The notes under the pieces: model-generated
What the model was told of the DNA's origin: nothing
Database searches by the model: none
The model's input: the letters and a program-made list of their open reading frames with translations, nothing else
DNA from: Pascua guehoae
Taxonomy: Eukaryota > Basidiomycota > Tremellomycetes > Trichosporonales > Trichosporonaceae
DNA: 64,000 bases
Assembly (NCBI GenBank): GCA_001600415.1
Contig: BCJX01000006.1
Location: forward strand, 1,486,364-1,550,363
Reading direction: 5' to 3'
In this document: piece after piece, positions 33,133 through 45,891 of the stretch
Layout of the letters: the number at the start of each line of letters is the position of its first letter
Position numbering within the stretch: position 1 is the first letter of the stretch
Made by a program: the position numbers and the translations under genes

Positions 33133-34177
33133 TTATCTCGTCTTCATTAGAGCTCCAGGAGGCTGAGTGCGTCTGCTTGGTCAGTACACACCGTTGCTAG
33201 CAAGGCGCACCTCTTAAGCTTGTCTCCAATCAAGTGCCAACGCTTCCAACCTGGGACAAGATTGTGCCTCATCACCTGGTCACAGTAGGCTTCGGAGAGC
33301 TCGAAAAGGGAACGCAGGTCGGGATCGGCGGGGAATCCATTGGCCTGGAAAGCCTTTGCCATACGGAAGACGCCATCCACGAGCTTTTCATCGACCATCA
33401 GAGTCTTGAGGTCGTACTCGTACAGTCGGCGCAAATGGATTGGCCCCTCTGACCGGTGTCATTTCGGCAGCGGTCCTCCATAATGTTCTTCATTGGAAAT
33501 GGCGCTAAGACAGAATGAAACGAAACCTTTGTCCATGTCAGCAACTACTATCCTTTTGTCTCGTCCGGCATGGGTGGATCAGGTGGAGACTCACCTACGG
33601 CGTCCACCCATTTGTTGCCAAGAAAGTGGAGACGCAAGTAGAGAACGAAAAGCTCGTCGAGATCCACGTCATGCTCGGACCCCCGCTCATTGCGGCCCTC
33701 CTTGTCCTTTGGCTCCTTTTTCCCCTTCCTCATGAGCGCCAACCAGCACTCGTTGGTATCCAAGGCCAGATGGTAAATGTTCTCCCAGACGTCGAGCAAG
33801 GCGTTAAAGAACTGCACGACATCCTGGCGCGAGACCTAGGCATGTCAGCGGGGCAAGATGAGAGGAAACCCAGTTCTCACAGTGTGTTTGTCCCCATTGG
33901 CGTTGGTATAGTGAAAGTGTGTAAAGTAGTATGTTGGCCCAGACCACGGAACGACAAAGCCCATAATTCGCTGCCGATACACGAGCGCGGTCACGGCGTC
34001 GGTCGTGATCGTGTCAACATGGTCCGGGGGCGGGTCGCGCACCGCAAACTCGTACCGCCCCTGGTACTGGGGGTGGGCGTCCCAGAGCTGGCTGCGGCCA
34101 CGGATGATCCACCACCCAGGCTCATTGCTGGGGGTGTTTGGATTGGGCGCTGGTGGCTGAGCGGACGAGTCGCCCAT
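33133..34177 (-). CDS. paralogue B of the unrecognised two-member family
   Basis: Four exons (34177-33881, 33835-33595, 33448-33211, 33172-33133), 271 aa. Close in layout to gene A: AHPQYQGRYEFAVRDPPPD, TITTDAVTALVYRQR, PWSGPTYYFTHFHYTN, then DVVQFFNALLDVWENIYHLA, FRMAKAFQANGFPADPDL and LVPGWKR. First introns of A and B are both 45 nt; the last intron here is 38 nt. Reading through that last intron also stays open (to a stop at 33147), but splicing gives an ending (PPGALMKTR) that matches the ending of A (PPLVMDTK), so the spliced form is preferred. B has a charged insertion in the middle (KGKKEPKDKEGRNERGS) not present in A. Function unknown. An in-frame Met 14 codons upstream (34219) has no counterpart in A. 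Confidence 0.75.
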
Positions 34178-35447
34178 GCGGTCACGAGCAGGCCAGAGTA
34201 ACAGAGTGGATGACAACAAGTGAGGCTAGGGAGGCGAGGGGTATGTCACCTGGCACAGACAGGGACGCAGGGCGAGGGGAAGAGACGCGGGACCAACCTG
34301 AAACGTGGGGCGCCATACAATCCGTAGCAATTGAGACCAACATCAACATCAATCATCTTCGTACAGCCATGAACAATTGTAAGCGCCAGCACAGCATGCA
34401 CGCGTGAAACCCGAGAGAGTACGATTGCGGCCGTCATCCCACCCGAGTGGGTTGATTCTCCTGCCTTCGGGCGGCCAGGCCATGGAGGAGCGAGCTCCAA
34501 AGTCGTCTCCCTCCCCAACACGACAGCACTCTCCAAGTGACGACCATATATAACGTCTTTCAGCCCTAGTAACAGGGGCATAAAGAGCACGTCTCCTCTC
34601 CGTGCAGGTGGTATTCCACGACAAGAATCCGAGCAAGCCCACATTCGAGCATGGCCGTCAGTGAAAGAATCGTCTGCGTGTCGGCCCGGTGCCAAAGGGC
34701 CCGAGCTCATCGGCATCTCGCAACTTGATAGTCTGATGCGGATCTGGGGTCAAGTGGCATCTACAGAGTCGGTCACCCCCTCGCCTCTTGTGGGGTCGGC
34801 CTACGACGCTTACTTACGCGGCCCAGACGCCCAGTGGGCATTCACGAACTCGATCGGTAAAAGCGCGAAGCGTTGGTCAAGAACAAGTTAGTGATGACTT
34901 TGGCAACATTTTCGCCGAGCTCCTTCCGTGCAACTTTGCAAAGCCCAGCCTCCCGAGGGGCCGGGGGACATCTGATCCAGCCAGAGCCGAATACTTGTAC
35001 CAGTTGGGGGTGGGATGATCACGTTGGGTGGACCGAGATCAAGATGTACAGTCTGCCCGAGAGGGACGAGGTAGGGACGATGTGCGTCACCTCGCGGTTG
35101 TGCTGCTAGCTGCTTTGCATCCCCGAAAGCTCGCCGATCACTGATTATCGCCCCATGAACAACCTCTTGAATGCCGCACACCACCGGCCCACAACCGAAA
35201 GACAGCAAATGCATTAATCTGAACAGGGATACAAGCAAGAAGCTGGTATGTTCATCGCGAGCTCATAAACGTTCCACACCGCCCCGCATCCACGCTCACC
35301 CCCGGGCTCTCTCTCCCAACATAGGTATCTTCAAAAACATGTGCGCGCGGCGGTCATGCCGCGTCGCGTATCGTATCGCCTCGTTCCTCGTCCCACATTC
35401 TACACGTCCACTTCCACATCCTACCCCGTCGCACGTCCACATCCAGC
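34178..35447. other. 1.3-kb intergenic region
   Basis: Upstream of paralogue B and downstream of the Tea1-like gene. No convincing exon. A minus-strand frame at 34246-34716 is open for 156 codons but has no recognisable content or splice support. Confidence 0.45.
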
Positions 35448-38400
35448 TCACTGTGTCCAGTCGCCCGAGTAGGACGAGCTGCTGCGCGAGTGCACACCGC
35501 GCTGCACACCCTGGCCGTGTGGGGCGGCATGTCCCCCTTGTCCTGCCAAGTCCGCGCCGCCCGCGGCGACGGCTGGCGGGAAGACGACGCCCGTCTCCGA
35601 GGCCGCACTGTAGACCGAGGGTTTGATTGGTGTCTGGCCCGGCGAGTTGCGCGAGCCGTTGGCGAGGGTCGCGGGGAGGGACCCGAGGACGCCTGGGCTA
35701 GGGGCAATGTTGCCGTTGGAGCGCGAGTCGGCGCGGGATCCGCCGCGCGAGCCGCTGTGGACGCTCATCTCGTGGTCGCTCAAAAGCGCTGCAGACTCGG
35801 CGTCGCCGTGGGCGTCTGGCGAGCGCGCGCGCTCCCACTGCTTGAGCTCCTTTGTAAACTGCACGTTAGATACTGGGCAATGCATGGATGGGTATTCGCT
35901 CTATTTCCTCACCTTGTCAAACGCGGTCGAGGCTCCACCGTCCGAGCTCGCACTCGAACCACGGCGCAGGCCAACACGCTCCTCGTCGTCCGAGCCGAGG
36001 TGGATACCCGTCTGGTTCATCTCGAGCAGCGTTGCGATGCGGTGCTGCGCCTGGGCGAGGTCTTCGCGGAGAACCTCGTTTTCACGCTCAGACTCCTCGC
36101 AGCGCATGCGGAGCACGTCGACTTCACGTTGGCGCGCGCTCAGGACATCAGCCTGGGCGGCAATCTCAGCCTGCAGCGACGAGTACTGGCCCTGCAACGC
36201 CTGCAGACGGCGCGCGAGGTCGCTGTCGGATGGCGTTTGGCGACCAGAGAGTGAACGGCTCACTCCAGGTTCGACAGACGGGGCACGTCCGCGCATCTGG
36301 TCGAGCTCGTTTGAAAGAGCCGTGTTGGTCGACTTTTGCTTGTTGAGCTCGTCCTGGTAATGTCAGTACAAGCCATGCAAAAGTATACCAGTGAAACCCA
36401 CCTTCATCCGCTTGAGCATCTTCTCCGTCCCTTTGACGTAGCGCACGGCGGTCTGGTAGTCGCCCTCGAGCGCGGCGAGCTTGGCCCTGTGCTGCGCCTC
36501 GACCTCTTGCAGGCGCCGCTCGGCTTCAACAGCGCGCCTGTCGGCATCGCCCGGTGTACCGACCCCAGTAGTCGTCGTCGGCGATGGTGTGTTGCGCGTG
36601 GACGCGGCGCTAGGGCTGCGTCCGTCCTTGATGCGCTCGACGAGACGGCCGAGCGACTCCACCTTGCTCTCGGCTTCCTGGTAACGGAGCGTGAGTTCCT
36701 CAATCTCGCGCTGGGCATTGTCGTGGGCGCGCGACTTGTCGCGGAGCTTGGTCTCGAGCTCGCTCGAGCTCGGCGCCTCGGCATTGTCGAGGTCATTGTC
36801 AGAGACGGCAATGCCATGTTCGCCAAGAACCTTGCGCAGAAGACCAACACGCGTCGACAATTCGGTGACGGCCTGGTCGCGCTCGCGGAGCTCGGCGTCC
36901 TTGGCAGAGCACAGGTCGCGGTACTTTGAGAGTTCGCTCTGGGCGCCGTGGAGCTTGGTGCGGTGAACGCGCATCTCGCCGCGCATTTGCTGGTGCGCAA
37001 TCTCGAGTTCGCGTGCCTTTTGGCGGTGGGATGTGGCCACCGATTCCGTCTCGTCGACGCGTTGTCCGGCCTCGCGGAGGAGCTTGAGGAGTGACGACTT
37101 TTCTTCCTCGAGAGCACGCATCTGGTCGCCATAGCTCTTGCCCGCACGCTCGTCGTCGTTTTGCAGCGCACGGTGCGACTCGAGAAGCTCGCCAAGGCGG
37201 CCAGACGTCATCGTGCGGAAGCTGTTGGCTTCCTCGCGCGTCGTGTTCTGAAGCGCTTCGGCTTCTGCGAGGCGTGCGGTCGCCTGCTCGGCTTCGCGGG
37301 TCTTGGCGTCGAGGAGCTGGCGCACCTCGGCGAGTTCGGCTTCCAGAGAGGAAACCTGCTCCCTTGCTGTGCCGTGAAGGTCCTCGAGTTCGGCATTGCG
37401 CGCGCTCGCGGCCATGATGCCAGCCTGAGCCTCTTCGATGAGCTTGAGCAGCTCCTCGCGCTTGCCAATTGCGTCGTCGAGCTGCGTCTTGTACTGGTCG
37501 CGCTCAGCTTCACGCTGCTGGTGCGTCGACGTAAGCATGATGAAGCGTTCCGTGTGCTCGTTGATCGACTTGTCCTTGGTGGACACCTGCTCGCGGAGCT
37601 GCTCGAGCTCGTCTTGCAGCTGGGCGTTGGCCTCCTCGGCCTCTTCGGCACGCTTGAGGGTATCGGCCTCGGCCTCGGTGGCCAGCGTGGTCATCTCGTT
37701 GTGCCGGTCGACCTCGGCCTTGAGGCGTTCCACCTCCATGGTGAGCGGGGTGTAAGCCTTGCCCGTCGACTCGAGCTGACGCTCCAGGTCGGCGATGCGC
37801 TCGGTGTCCAGACGGTTAATCTCAACTGTCGAACCCGACTCATACGCCGCAACCTTGGCACGGTAGTAGGCTGCCTCTTGGAGCGCGCCCTTTTGCATCC
37901 GCTCGGCGTCCTGGATCTTGTCGCTCGCGACGCGCATCTGCGCAGCCACCTCGTTTTGCAAGTTGGCCTTTTCCTGCTTCATCTGCATGATGACAGTCAC
38001 GAGCTGCTGTGTGGTGACGTTGTCGATTTCGTCGGGGCCAGACGGGAGGTCGGCACCTTCATCGTCGACAACGTAGCCCTGCTGGATCGCCTTGTTGAGA
38101 ATGACGCGGAGCGCAGCCTCTCGGCGCTTGGCATTGTCGGCCTCGTTCTCGCGCGCCTTGATCTCGCGGATGAGGTCGGCAGTGCCGGCAATCGAGCCCG
38201 GGCGGTTGCCGACAATAGATCCTGGGCGGCCCAAGAGCGAGCCCGGACGTCCGCCAACCATGGACCCTGGGCGGCTGCCACCACTTGTGGGGGACTTGCC
38301 ACCAAAGTAGAATGCGTCGGGCGGCAGCGATGGGCGGCCTTCGAAACGGAGCTCTGGAGGAGGGCTGTGAGAGTTGCGTGGGTTGGGGTGCGGCGTGTGG

Positions 38401-41010
38401 CTTGAGACCTTGGGCGAAGTGGGCGATGTGGGCGATGTAGGCCCGTTTGGCTGGGACCCATTCGCGGGGAGCTCACGGGTCTGCGACGCTTGCGAGACAG
38501 GGGTTTGGGGGCCCTCCGTTGTGGTTTGCTCGTTGGGAGCAGTGTCGCCGTTGGGGCCCATCGAGGTTGCGGCGACAGCGCCCATTGCTGCTGCTGCTCC
38601 CACCCCGGCACCCGCACCGGCAGCCATCATTGCACCCGCGCCTGCGGGTGGCGACATGGCTCGACGGTACTCGTCGTCGCCATCGCGCTTGGGTCGTTGG
38701 GGTGGTACGCCATTGGGAGTACTGAATCCCGGGCTCAGGACGCCGCCTGGCCCCAAGTTGGGCGCTTGCCGGCCCAAGTCTGAAGAGATAGACTCGGACC
38801 CGGCGCGATGCTTCGAGTTGTTGGCGCCCGTGTCGTTTGCAATGATCAGAGGACGAGGCTCTGATGCAGTTACAGTTGGAGATAGAGTACGTGGAAGGTT
38901 ATCGTGTGAACGCGCTTGGGCCTGGTTTGGAGCACCGCTTTGGTACGGACCGCTGTTGTTTGCAGAGCGTAAGTCTGTGGCGTCTGAAGTGGTCCGTCCC
39001 CTAGGGGCAACTCCACGTGGGGGTTGGTTGTCGGCTGGATACTTGATTTTGGCTGTCTTGTTAGTCACGTCGAGTCGCGAGTACTTACTGGTATCCAACA
39101 CGTGGATTAGGTTGGGGTCGTCGCGTTGCACCTGGGGCGAGAGGTTGGACTCGCCGCCGAGGACAAAGATCTTGCCGTGCGCGGCGCAGAGGCTGTGGCC
39201 CGACTTGGCCATGGGGGACGGCCCCATGTTCTGGAACATATACCAGCGTTGGTCTACAGAGTCAGCACTTGCAGTGGGCTGCATGTCGTCCTTGGAGTGG
39301 CCAAACTTACTGGAAATACGGAAGGCCGCGAGGTCGCCCAGGTCCTTGCCGTGCACATCGCGACCACCAAACACGTAAACCACGTCGTCTACAATAGCGG
39401 CAGCGTGGCCTTCGCGAGGAATAGGAATGTACCCGATGCACTCGAGCTCGGTCCAGACGCCAGTGACAATGTCAAACGACCACGAGTCGTTGTAGTGGTA
39501 GTCGCCGTCGGTTCCGCCAAAGAGGTACAGCTTGTTGCGGTACGGCACCAGCGTGTGGCCGGTACGAGCTAAGGGGGCGACGGGGGACGTGTGGGTGATA
39601 CGCTCCCACTTGTATGGACCATTGTCCTGGGCAACTATAGCGAGTTAGCACAAACCATAGTTGCAGGGGACTGCACAACTCACGCTGCCGGATATCAAAG
39701 GCCCACAAGTCGTCCAAGTTGCGTCCATCGACATGGCCACCGTGGACGTAGAGGCAGCCTCCGAGCATGCACGCAGCGTGCCCGTATCGGCCGCTGGGAC
39801 CAGCGAGGACGGGGACGCTGGTCCACTCCTGCGTGCGGAGGTCGAGGACATAGAGGCCGTCGTCCTGCTTGTCGTCCTCGGTGATTTTAGTGTCTCCGCC
39901 AAAGACGAGCATGATGCGGTCGGCAATGGCGCTCACGTGCCCGATACGGGGGAGAGGCGCGTCGCCGCGGGTTTTGACGAGCTGGAGCTGGCAGTCGCGG
40001 ACGTCGAGGCTCCACAGGTCGTTGTGGGCGTGGTCGCGCACTAAACCGCCAAACAGGAGCATGTGGCCCGAGTGCGACGGGTACGGCGGGACGCTCAGAC
40101 CGTAGCGCGGGAACGGCGACAACGGGGCCGTCGGCGGGTTGGTCACGGGCTGGTACAAGCGGAGTGGACGCGTCGACCACGGGTAGCCTGGGTTGGGGGG
40201 CTGACCGGGTGCTGGAGCCTGCTGGCCTTGTACGGGGGGACCTTGATTGTTGATACCCTGGTTGGCGTTCTGCATGATGCCCGGTTGGTTGTTCTGAATA
40301 ATGCCCGGTGGGTTGCTGTTCTGCATGATGCCAGGCGGGTTGCTCTGCATCATGCCTGGGTTGTTCGCATTGTAGCCAGGCGCACTGTTTTGCACCTGCA
40401 TGATGCTGGGCTGGTTCTGAATCGGGGTTGGGAGGCCAAGACCCAAGGGATACGACCCCGACGGAGGAACGTTTGGCTGCGTCGGGGACGTGACCGAGGG
40501 CGACTGTCGACCTGTTTGCCCCTGGCTGCCAATGTTGAACGGCAGCTGCTGCACAATGTTAGCGCACGTCGTTGTTTGAGGCTGCTGCTCACTTGGCTGG
40601 TCATCCTCCTTGGGTTGGTGATGGGGTTGGGCGGCGCATACGAGTTGGACACGTCGCGCTGGACAGTCGCCGTGATGGAGGGCTGGGCTCTGCGCATCTG
40701 TCAGTTACTGCTGGAAAGGATGGGTGGATGAATGATAGGTTTGCCAGGCAATGCCGGCGCGGTGGTGAGACCAAGTATGCGCAGTGTTGAATGGATATGT
40801 GCACAGGGGACGCGACCGAGTCGCGAGGCAGTCAGGTGCTGTGCTGGACGCGGACATACACCAGTCGCCGTCTGTCTCTCGCAATCACGCATTGCCACCA
40901 GCACGCGTTCAGAGGGTTTGTACTCACTGCACCGGAGGGCTATTGGTCGGCGACCGCGCGCCGTGGTCGCGGTCGTGTTGTTTGGAGCTCTTCTTCTTGA
41001 AGATGGCCAT
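35448..41010 (-). CDS. Tea1/Kel1-type kelch-repeat and coiled-coil cell-polarity protein
   Basis: Marks cell ends or growth sites by riding microtubule tips or binding cortical partners, as known for Tea1 and Kel1/Kel2. Multi-exon, roughly 1,650-1,700 aa. Order: a basic start (MAIFKKKSSKQHDRDHG); an Asn/Gln/Pro-rich region with repeats NPPGIMQN; then six kelch blades, for example SGHMLLFGGLVRDHAHNDLW, RYGHAACMLGGCLYVHGGHV, KLYLFGGTDGDYHYNDSW, REGHAAAIVDDVVYVFGGRD and SGHSLCAAHGKIFVLGGES; a disordered Ser/Pro region; and about 700 residues of heptad coiled coil, ending in a Ser-rich tail (SSSSYSGDWTQ). Kelch exons are split by introns of 36-60 nt. The first intron donor is uncertain: GTGCAG keeps the frame, while the better-looking GTGAGT five bases on does not. 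Confidence 0.85.
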
Positions 41011-43382
41011 GGTGGCTACTCAAGAAGGGAGTGGGTAGGGAGAGGAAGGGCGCAAAGGTGGAGATTGCGCGCGCTTGTCGTCGTCAACCCGCGTGTGAGT
41101 AGACTGGGACACGTTTGGCCGCAGCAACCTGCCGCGATGTGCCGTGGTTTGCACTGGGTCTTTGTCGTGCGCGCACGCGTGAGCGAGGCTGGGATGGCGT
41201 CCGAGGCCTACACAGGAGGCAGAAGGCAGCAAGCCCGGCGAGCTGCTGCGGTGGGTGATGGATCAACAGGGACGTGCCCGGGACGCAATCATGCGACGGC
41301 GTCTGGTCTTTGACAGAGTTGAGCGGCGGGGGCTGTCGGACACCGTCCTGCACCTCGGCGTGGTCGGCGAGGGCGGGGCGGCCGGAGCGAAGGAAGGGAA
41401 GGTTGGGGTGGGGCGCTGTTTCGGTTTCGGGGCGTCGCGGAGAAATCGTCCAAATCGTCCAAAGGCGTCGTCGCAGCAACACTTGGCTCGGTCGTCGCGC
41501 TGTTCGTCTCCCTTCTTTGTAACAATGGGGGGGGGGGGGGGCAAGGGAGGGGCGGCGCGCGCGTGTGTGCGTGTGTCGTCGTGTCTCTGGGCCCAAAACG
41601 TTTAGGTGATGATAAACGACGCGTAGGATGGATGGATGTAGCAATGAGATGGGGGGATGGGTTGGATGTGCGGTCGGTAATGAGCGAGCAAGACGCGTCG
41701 GTTGGCAACTGTCTTGTCTTGTCTTGTCTTGTCTTGTCTTGTCCTGTCCTGTCCCAGTAGTGTCTCTTCTGCGGTTGTGCGGTGCGAAACACGGCAACCA
41801 GAGGGCGGGCTTTCTATTGGGTGACGGGGGGTGGTTGTTGGCGAGATGGTGGCGTTGCTTGCTTGATGCACGACCACTGTAACAATGGCAGGTGACCTCT
41901 GTCTGGTTACCGCTCGGAATGAATGACCTTGACCACGCCGGAGATGACAATGAGAAGAGTTTGATCAACCAAGTTGCAAACTCAGTGCGGGGGCATCGAG
42001 GCAGAGAGGTCAAGCAGTAGCATGACAGTCAGGTTGCATGGAGGACGAGCATAGAGCAAGTGAGGCAGGCAGGCGGGCAGGCAGGCAGGCACCTGGAGGT
42101 GCCAGCAATGCAGCAAGCATGGTGGGTGTTGGGGGGTGATGGCATGGCACCAGAAGGCAAAGGGAGGACTACAGAGGTGCTGAACCAACTCTAGCCCATG
42201 GGGGAGGGAGGGGGTGCACATGGCCCCCATCATGGTAACAGACGCTGGAACGACCGACCACGAGGGGAGGGGGGAGGAAGGAGGAGGGAGCATGCTGTAA
42301 AGCACCCAACAGGGAACGTACAAGACGACAGGGTTGTCAGACGTTTGAGACCAGAGGGACAAAAAAGCAAGGCACCTAGCTACCTACTGTAGCTCTCCGA
42401 CCCCACACCACGCGCACCACGTACACTCACTCTCTCATTTCATTAGCGCACTGTTGGGACCAGACAGACTCAGGGGCAAAACATGGTCAAAAGCACGCAG
42501 GCAGATGCGGGCAAGAGACCTCTGGCCTCTGGCCTTGGGCAGCACTGGGCAGGTATGGGCGTGTTTTAAAGGGTCTCTCGGGCCAGGGACATGATTCCAT
42601 CCTACTGTAGGCTTTTTAACCGCGTCCCATCTCAAATCCTGCCCAGCAGCACAATCCCCTGGCCCAACCAACCATCCTCTCCTCTCTTCTCACTCATTCG
42701 TAACCATGTATCAAGCACTACCCACTACCGTGCCTGTTTGTATGCCGGCTCGGCTTTTCCATCCTTAGCACCTTGCTTCTGGTTCTGGGATTCTGCCGCA
42801 GGATTACCATGTGGCTATTCTCTTCCACCCAGGTCCAAACTCTTTACAGACAGACACTTTTTTTTTCTGTCCCTACCCCACTCCCCGTGTGCCCTCGACC
42901 CTGTGCTGCACCCTGTCTAGCCAATGTTGCTTCGTGTCGCATCTTTGCCCCAGAGGTTGAATTCCTGGGCGGAACGCGTCCCACTCCAAAGACGATCCCT
43001 GTCTCTCGGTCCTTGCTGCCATGCCATGCCGCCCTTCTTACCTGCAAATCAAACACGCTCATGTCCAATGTTTGGGTTCCACTCTTGGGCGCGTACCAGG
43101 CAAGGTGGCCATGATCTACAGTACAGCTGCTACGCGCGTTCAAGGTCCGCTTTGTGGGATATCGTTTCCGCGGCCCCTCGGGAGCGACATTCGTCCCTTG
43201 ATCCTTGCTCAAGTTTGTTCTGGATCCCTTGCACGCGCTCGACCTACAACTGTACCGTATGTACCGCACGTTTCCGCATTGTTTGCATCCTTTTACACCT
43301 TCGATAGCCGACACTGCAGACGTCGAAACCCATTTCCGTACATGTTCTCGTCCTAGCGTTCTGCCATTCTCCCTTGTCATCT
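41011..43382. promoter_or_regulatory. 2.4-kb upstream region of the Tea1-like gene
   Basis: No supported gene. Between the ECH1-like stop and the Tea1-like start on the same strand. Holds a GTCTT/GTCCT pentanucleotide array, a run of about 16 G near 41526 and purine-rich stretches near 42190-42300. Frames here are short and overlapping. Confidence 0.45.
41711..41757. repeat. GTCTT pentanucleotide array
   Basis: Plus strand shows six to seven GTCTT units followed by GTCCT units and GTCCC. It lies in the long region upstream of the Tea1-like gene and may be in its 5' UTR or promoter. Confidence 0.85.
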
Positions 43383-45134
43383 TTACAACTTTGCCTTGAT
43401 CGACTTGAACTCGGGGTCCTTCTTGGTGCGGACTGCCTTGATCGCCATCTTCGTGTCCTGTATTCGCGTCAGTATGTGCTTTGAAGGGAGTACACGGCAC
43501 GTCGGCGAACGCTCTCGGCATGCTGCCGTTGCGTTGCCTGCTAGTGCAGCACCAACCTCGGACTGGAGCATCGACCTGGAGTGGTCAGCCTCGGTTCCGA
43601 CACCTGCTAGTCTCGATCTGAATAATGTCCACTTACATGTTCCAGGCGGCCTGGTACGAAAGACCCTCGGCGACACTGCAAGTCAGTTGGTGTACACCAC
43701 TGTGTGTGCTTGCGTTCTCCACGCAGGCACAGGTTGAAGACCCACGTGTGGTCACGAGCGTCTGCTTGTCAGCATCTAGCATAAATTACACCACACAGCA
43801 TCCACACTCACGGTTCAGAATGTGCTTGGTGCTGATCACAGCAATGGGGCTGTTGCCAGCAATCTCCTTTGCGAGCTTGAGCGCGGCGTCTTATGTCAGC
43901 AAGAATTACCCTCGTCCGTCAACGCACCGACAACCTCCTTGCGACCACCGGGGATGACGTCCGAGACAAAGCCAATGTCCTTGGCCTCCTGCGCGCCAAA
44001 CTTGCGGCCAGTGAGGGCGAGCTCGCGGGCCTTTGAGCCGTTGCCGACAATCTTGGGGAACCGCTGGAGCGTGCCAATGTCGGCCGCAAGACCAACCTTG
44101 ACCTCCTGTAGCGGTTAGCGGTGCTGTGGATTTCCCCGCTGTCTCTAGCGATTGTTGATAGGGCAGCCAGTGTGTGAAGTGGAGGGCAATGTATGGCAGT
44201 TTAACAAGTTGATGGGCCGGGTGAGCAGAACAGACGTACCATGATACCCATGGTGGTGTTCTCGGCCGCGAGACGGATGTCACACGCCGACGCAATGTCG
44301 ATGCCCAGGCCGAGTGTGTACCCGTACATTGCCACAATTACTGGCTGGGTAGCGCGCTCAAGGCTGGTGATGGCGTCCTGGAAGTCCTACAATGTCAGTG
44401 TCGCTGCGTCTGCTATCACACTGGTGGGTGGGGACGGCGACGGTGTCTGTAGACATGAACATGGTCGTGGTCATGTCCGGCTTGCCGACTCGCCGACCGC
44501 TTGGGACCGGCTAACTGCGGCGCCGAACCGGTCCGGTGAGAGTTGTCCGCGTCGGTACGCACCAAGACATGCTCGCGCATCACAATGGCGGCGCGAGCGG
44601 CGTCGACATAGTTTGGCTTCTTGCTAACGTTGTTGTTGTCGACTGAGAGTCAGAGACGTTATCTGGAGTTTGGCTTACGATCGAGGCCGGCGGTAAAGAA
44701 ACGCTCCAGAGCCGAGCTGAGGACGATGACACGGACATTGTCGTCGAGCGAGACACGGTCGACAATGGCACGGAGTTCGGTCCAGAAGCTGCATGCATGT
44801 TAGTGGGATACCGACAACCGGCCTCGCAGCTTGGTTGCTGGTCGATGGCCGGGTACATTACCGCCTGCTTCGGCGTAGAGTACGAGTACATACGCATCGT
44901 GGAACGCATTGACGGGTCCCCTGTGGCATGGATCAGTCAGGGTTTCAACTGGCGGGCAGCCTGCCTGGGATGGATGGATGACTCGGTCGGGGGCGAGTGG
45001 GCATTGCGGCCCAAGGCGCCGGGGGGGGGGGGGGGGCGTTTACACACTCACCTGTTGAACTCGAGGAAGAGCACGCCGGGGGAAGGCTCTGACGCGCGGT
45101 GGAACTTTCCGTTGTACTGGTCAAAGTTGCCCAT
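43383..45134 (-). CDS. peroxisomal delta3,5-delta2,4-dienoyl-CoA isomerase (ECH1/Dci1 type)
   Basis: Enoyl-CoA hydratase superfamily enzyme that moves double bonds so that odd-position unsaturated fatty acids can enter beta-oxidation. At least nine exons, about 280 aa. Splicing gives FNRGPVNAFHDA then FWTELRAIVDRVSLDD, VIVLSSALERFFTAGLD, IVAMYGYTLGLGIDIASACD (oxyanion-hole loop) and EVKVGLAADIGTLQRFPKIV. The three acidic residues known as catalytic in rat dienoyl-CoA isomerase are present: Asp in CDIR, Glu in MEVKVG and Asp in AADIG. The presence of both Glu and Asp separates it from plain hydratases. It ends in SIKAKL, an AKL-type PTS1, so peroxisomal import is expected. Intron 1 carries a run of G (about 45020-45037). 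Divergent from PAC1 over about 760 bp. Confidence 0.88.
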
Positions 45135-45891
45135 TGTGAATATCGACGAGATGGAACGAGAGAGAGAGAGAGTGTGTGTGTGTGTGTGGTGGTGTAGCGT
45201 GAGATGCCAAGCAAGGATGAGGTTGGGGCCAGTGTGGGCGGCTTGTGGTCGAAAAGGGCAGAGGGGAGGAGGACCGAGTGGATGGTAGTGACCTGGAAGG
45301 CGGGTGGGTGTACTGTAGGGGTGGGATGTTTCGTCGTGCAACAAAGGGAGGGATGGGTGGGGGGGGAATGGATTGAGACTTGAGGCTTGTTGTTCACTTT
45401 AACCCTTTCCTTTCCATCTCTCTCTCTCTTTCCCCTTTGTCCATTCCATTCCTTTAAATCATTTCGTCACCTGGCGAGCATTCATCCACTCGACTCTTTC
45501 GATATCCTCTTTTGCCCCGGTCTGCAAGATTGTATACCCGGAGCGGTTTGCATTCGACGTGCGCTCATCTCCGACCGGCCGACCGTTTGCATCATTGCGG
45601 CCGTTTGTTCTCTCGACAAAGGGCGGGGCGGCATCAGACCGAGCTCGACGAACCACAAGCGGCCGCCGCTGACGCGGGCCCAGCCCCCCACCTGTACACC
45701 GTGTACCAGCGTGTACCGTGGCTAATCCCCTACCTACCCACCAATACACTGGCTGGGCTCACTCGCTCGCCATTCCCCATCTTGTGACCTCACCACGACG
45801 TCGGTCTTCCTCCACCCTCACCTGCCCACCGCCTCCGCATCCGCTCACACGCGCCTTCGCCACGCGCTGCGGCGCCACACCGCTGCCCACC
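45135..45891. promoter_or_regulatory. shared upstream region of the dienoyl-CoA isomerase and PAC1
   Basis: 757 bp between divergent start codons. Near the isomerase start is GAGAGAGAG followed by a (GT)n run (about 45158-45187); near 45413-45435 is a (CT)n run; the PAC1 side is C-rich and ends CCCACCATGTC. No specific factor site can be named. Confidence 0.5.

Noticed and set aside
37161..38405. Plus-strand open frame of 414 codons
   Set aside because: Exact antisense of the Tea1-like coiled coil. Leu/Val-rich frames arise on the reverse strand of Glu/Lys/Ala heptads in GC-rich DNA.
41011..42400. Possible transposon terminal repeat from the GTCTT array and G runs
   Set aside because: These are simple repeats without inverted or direct counterparts nearby or any transposase frame.
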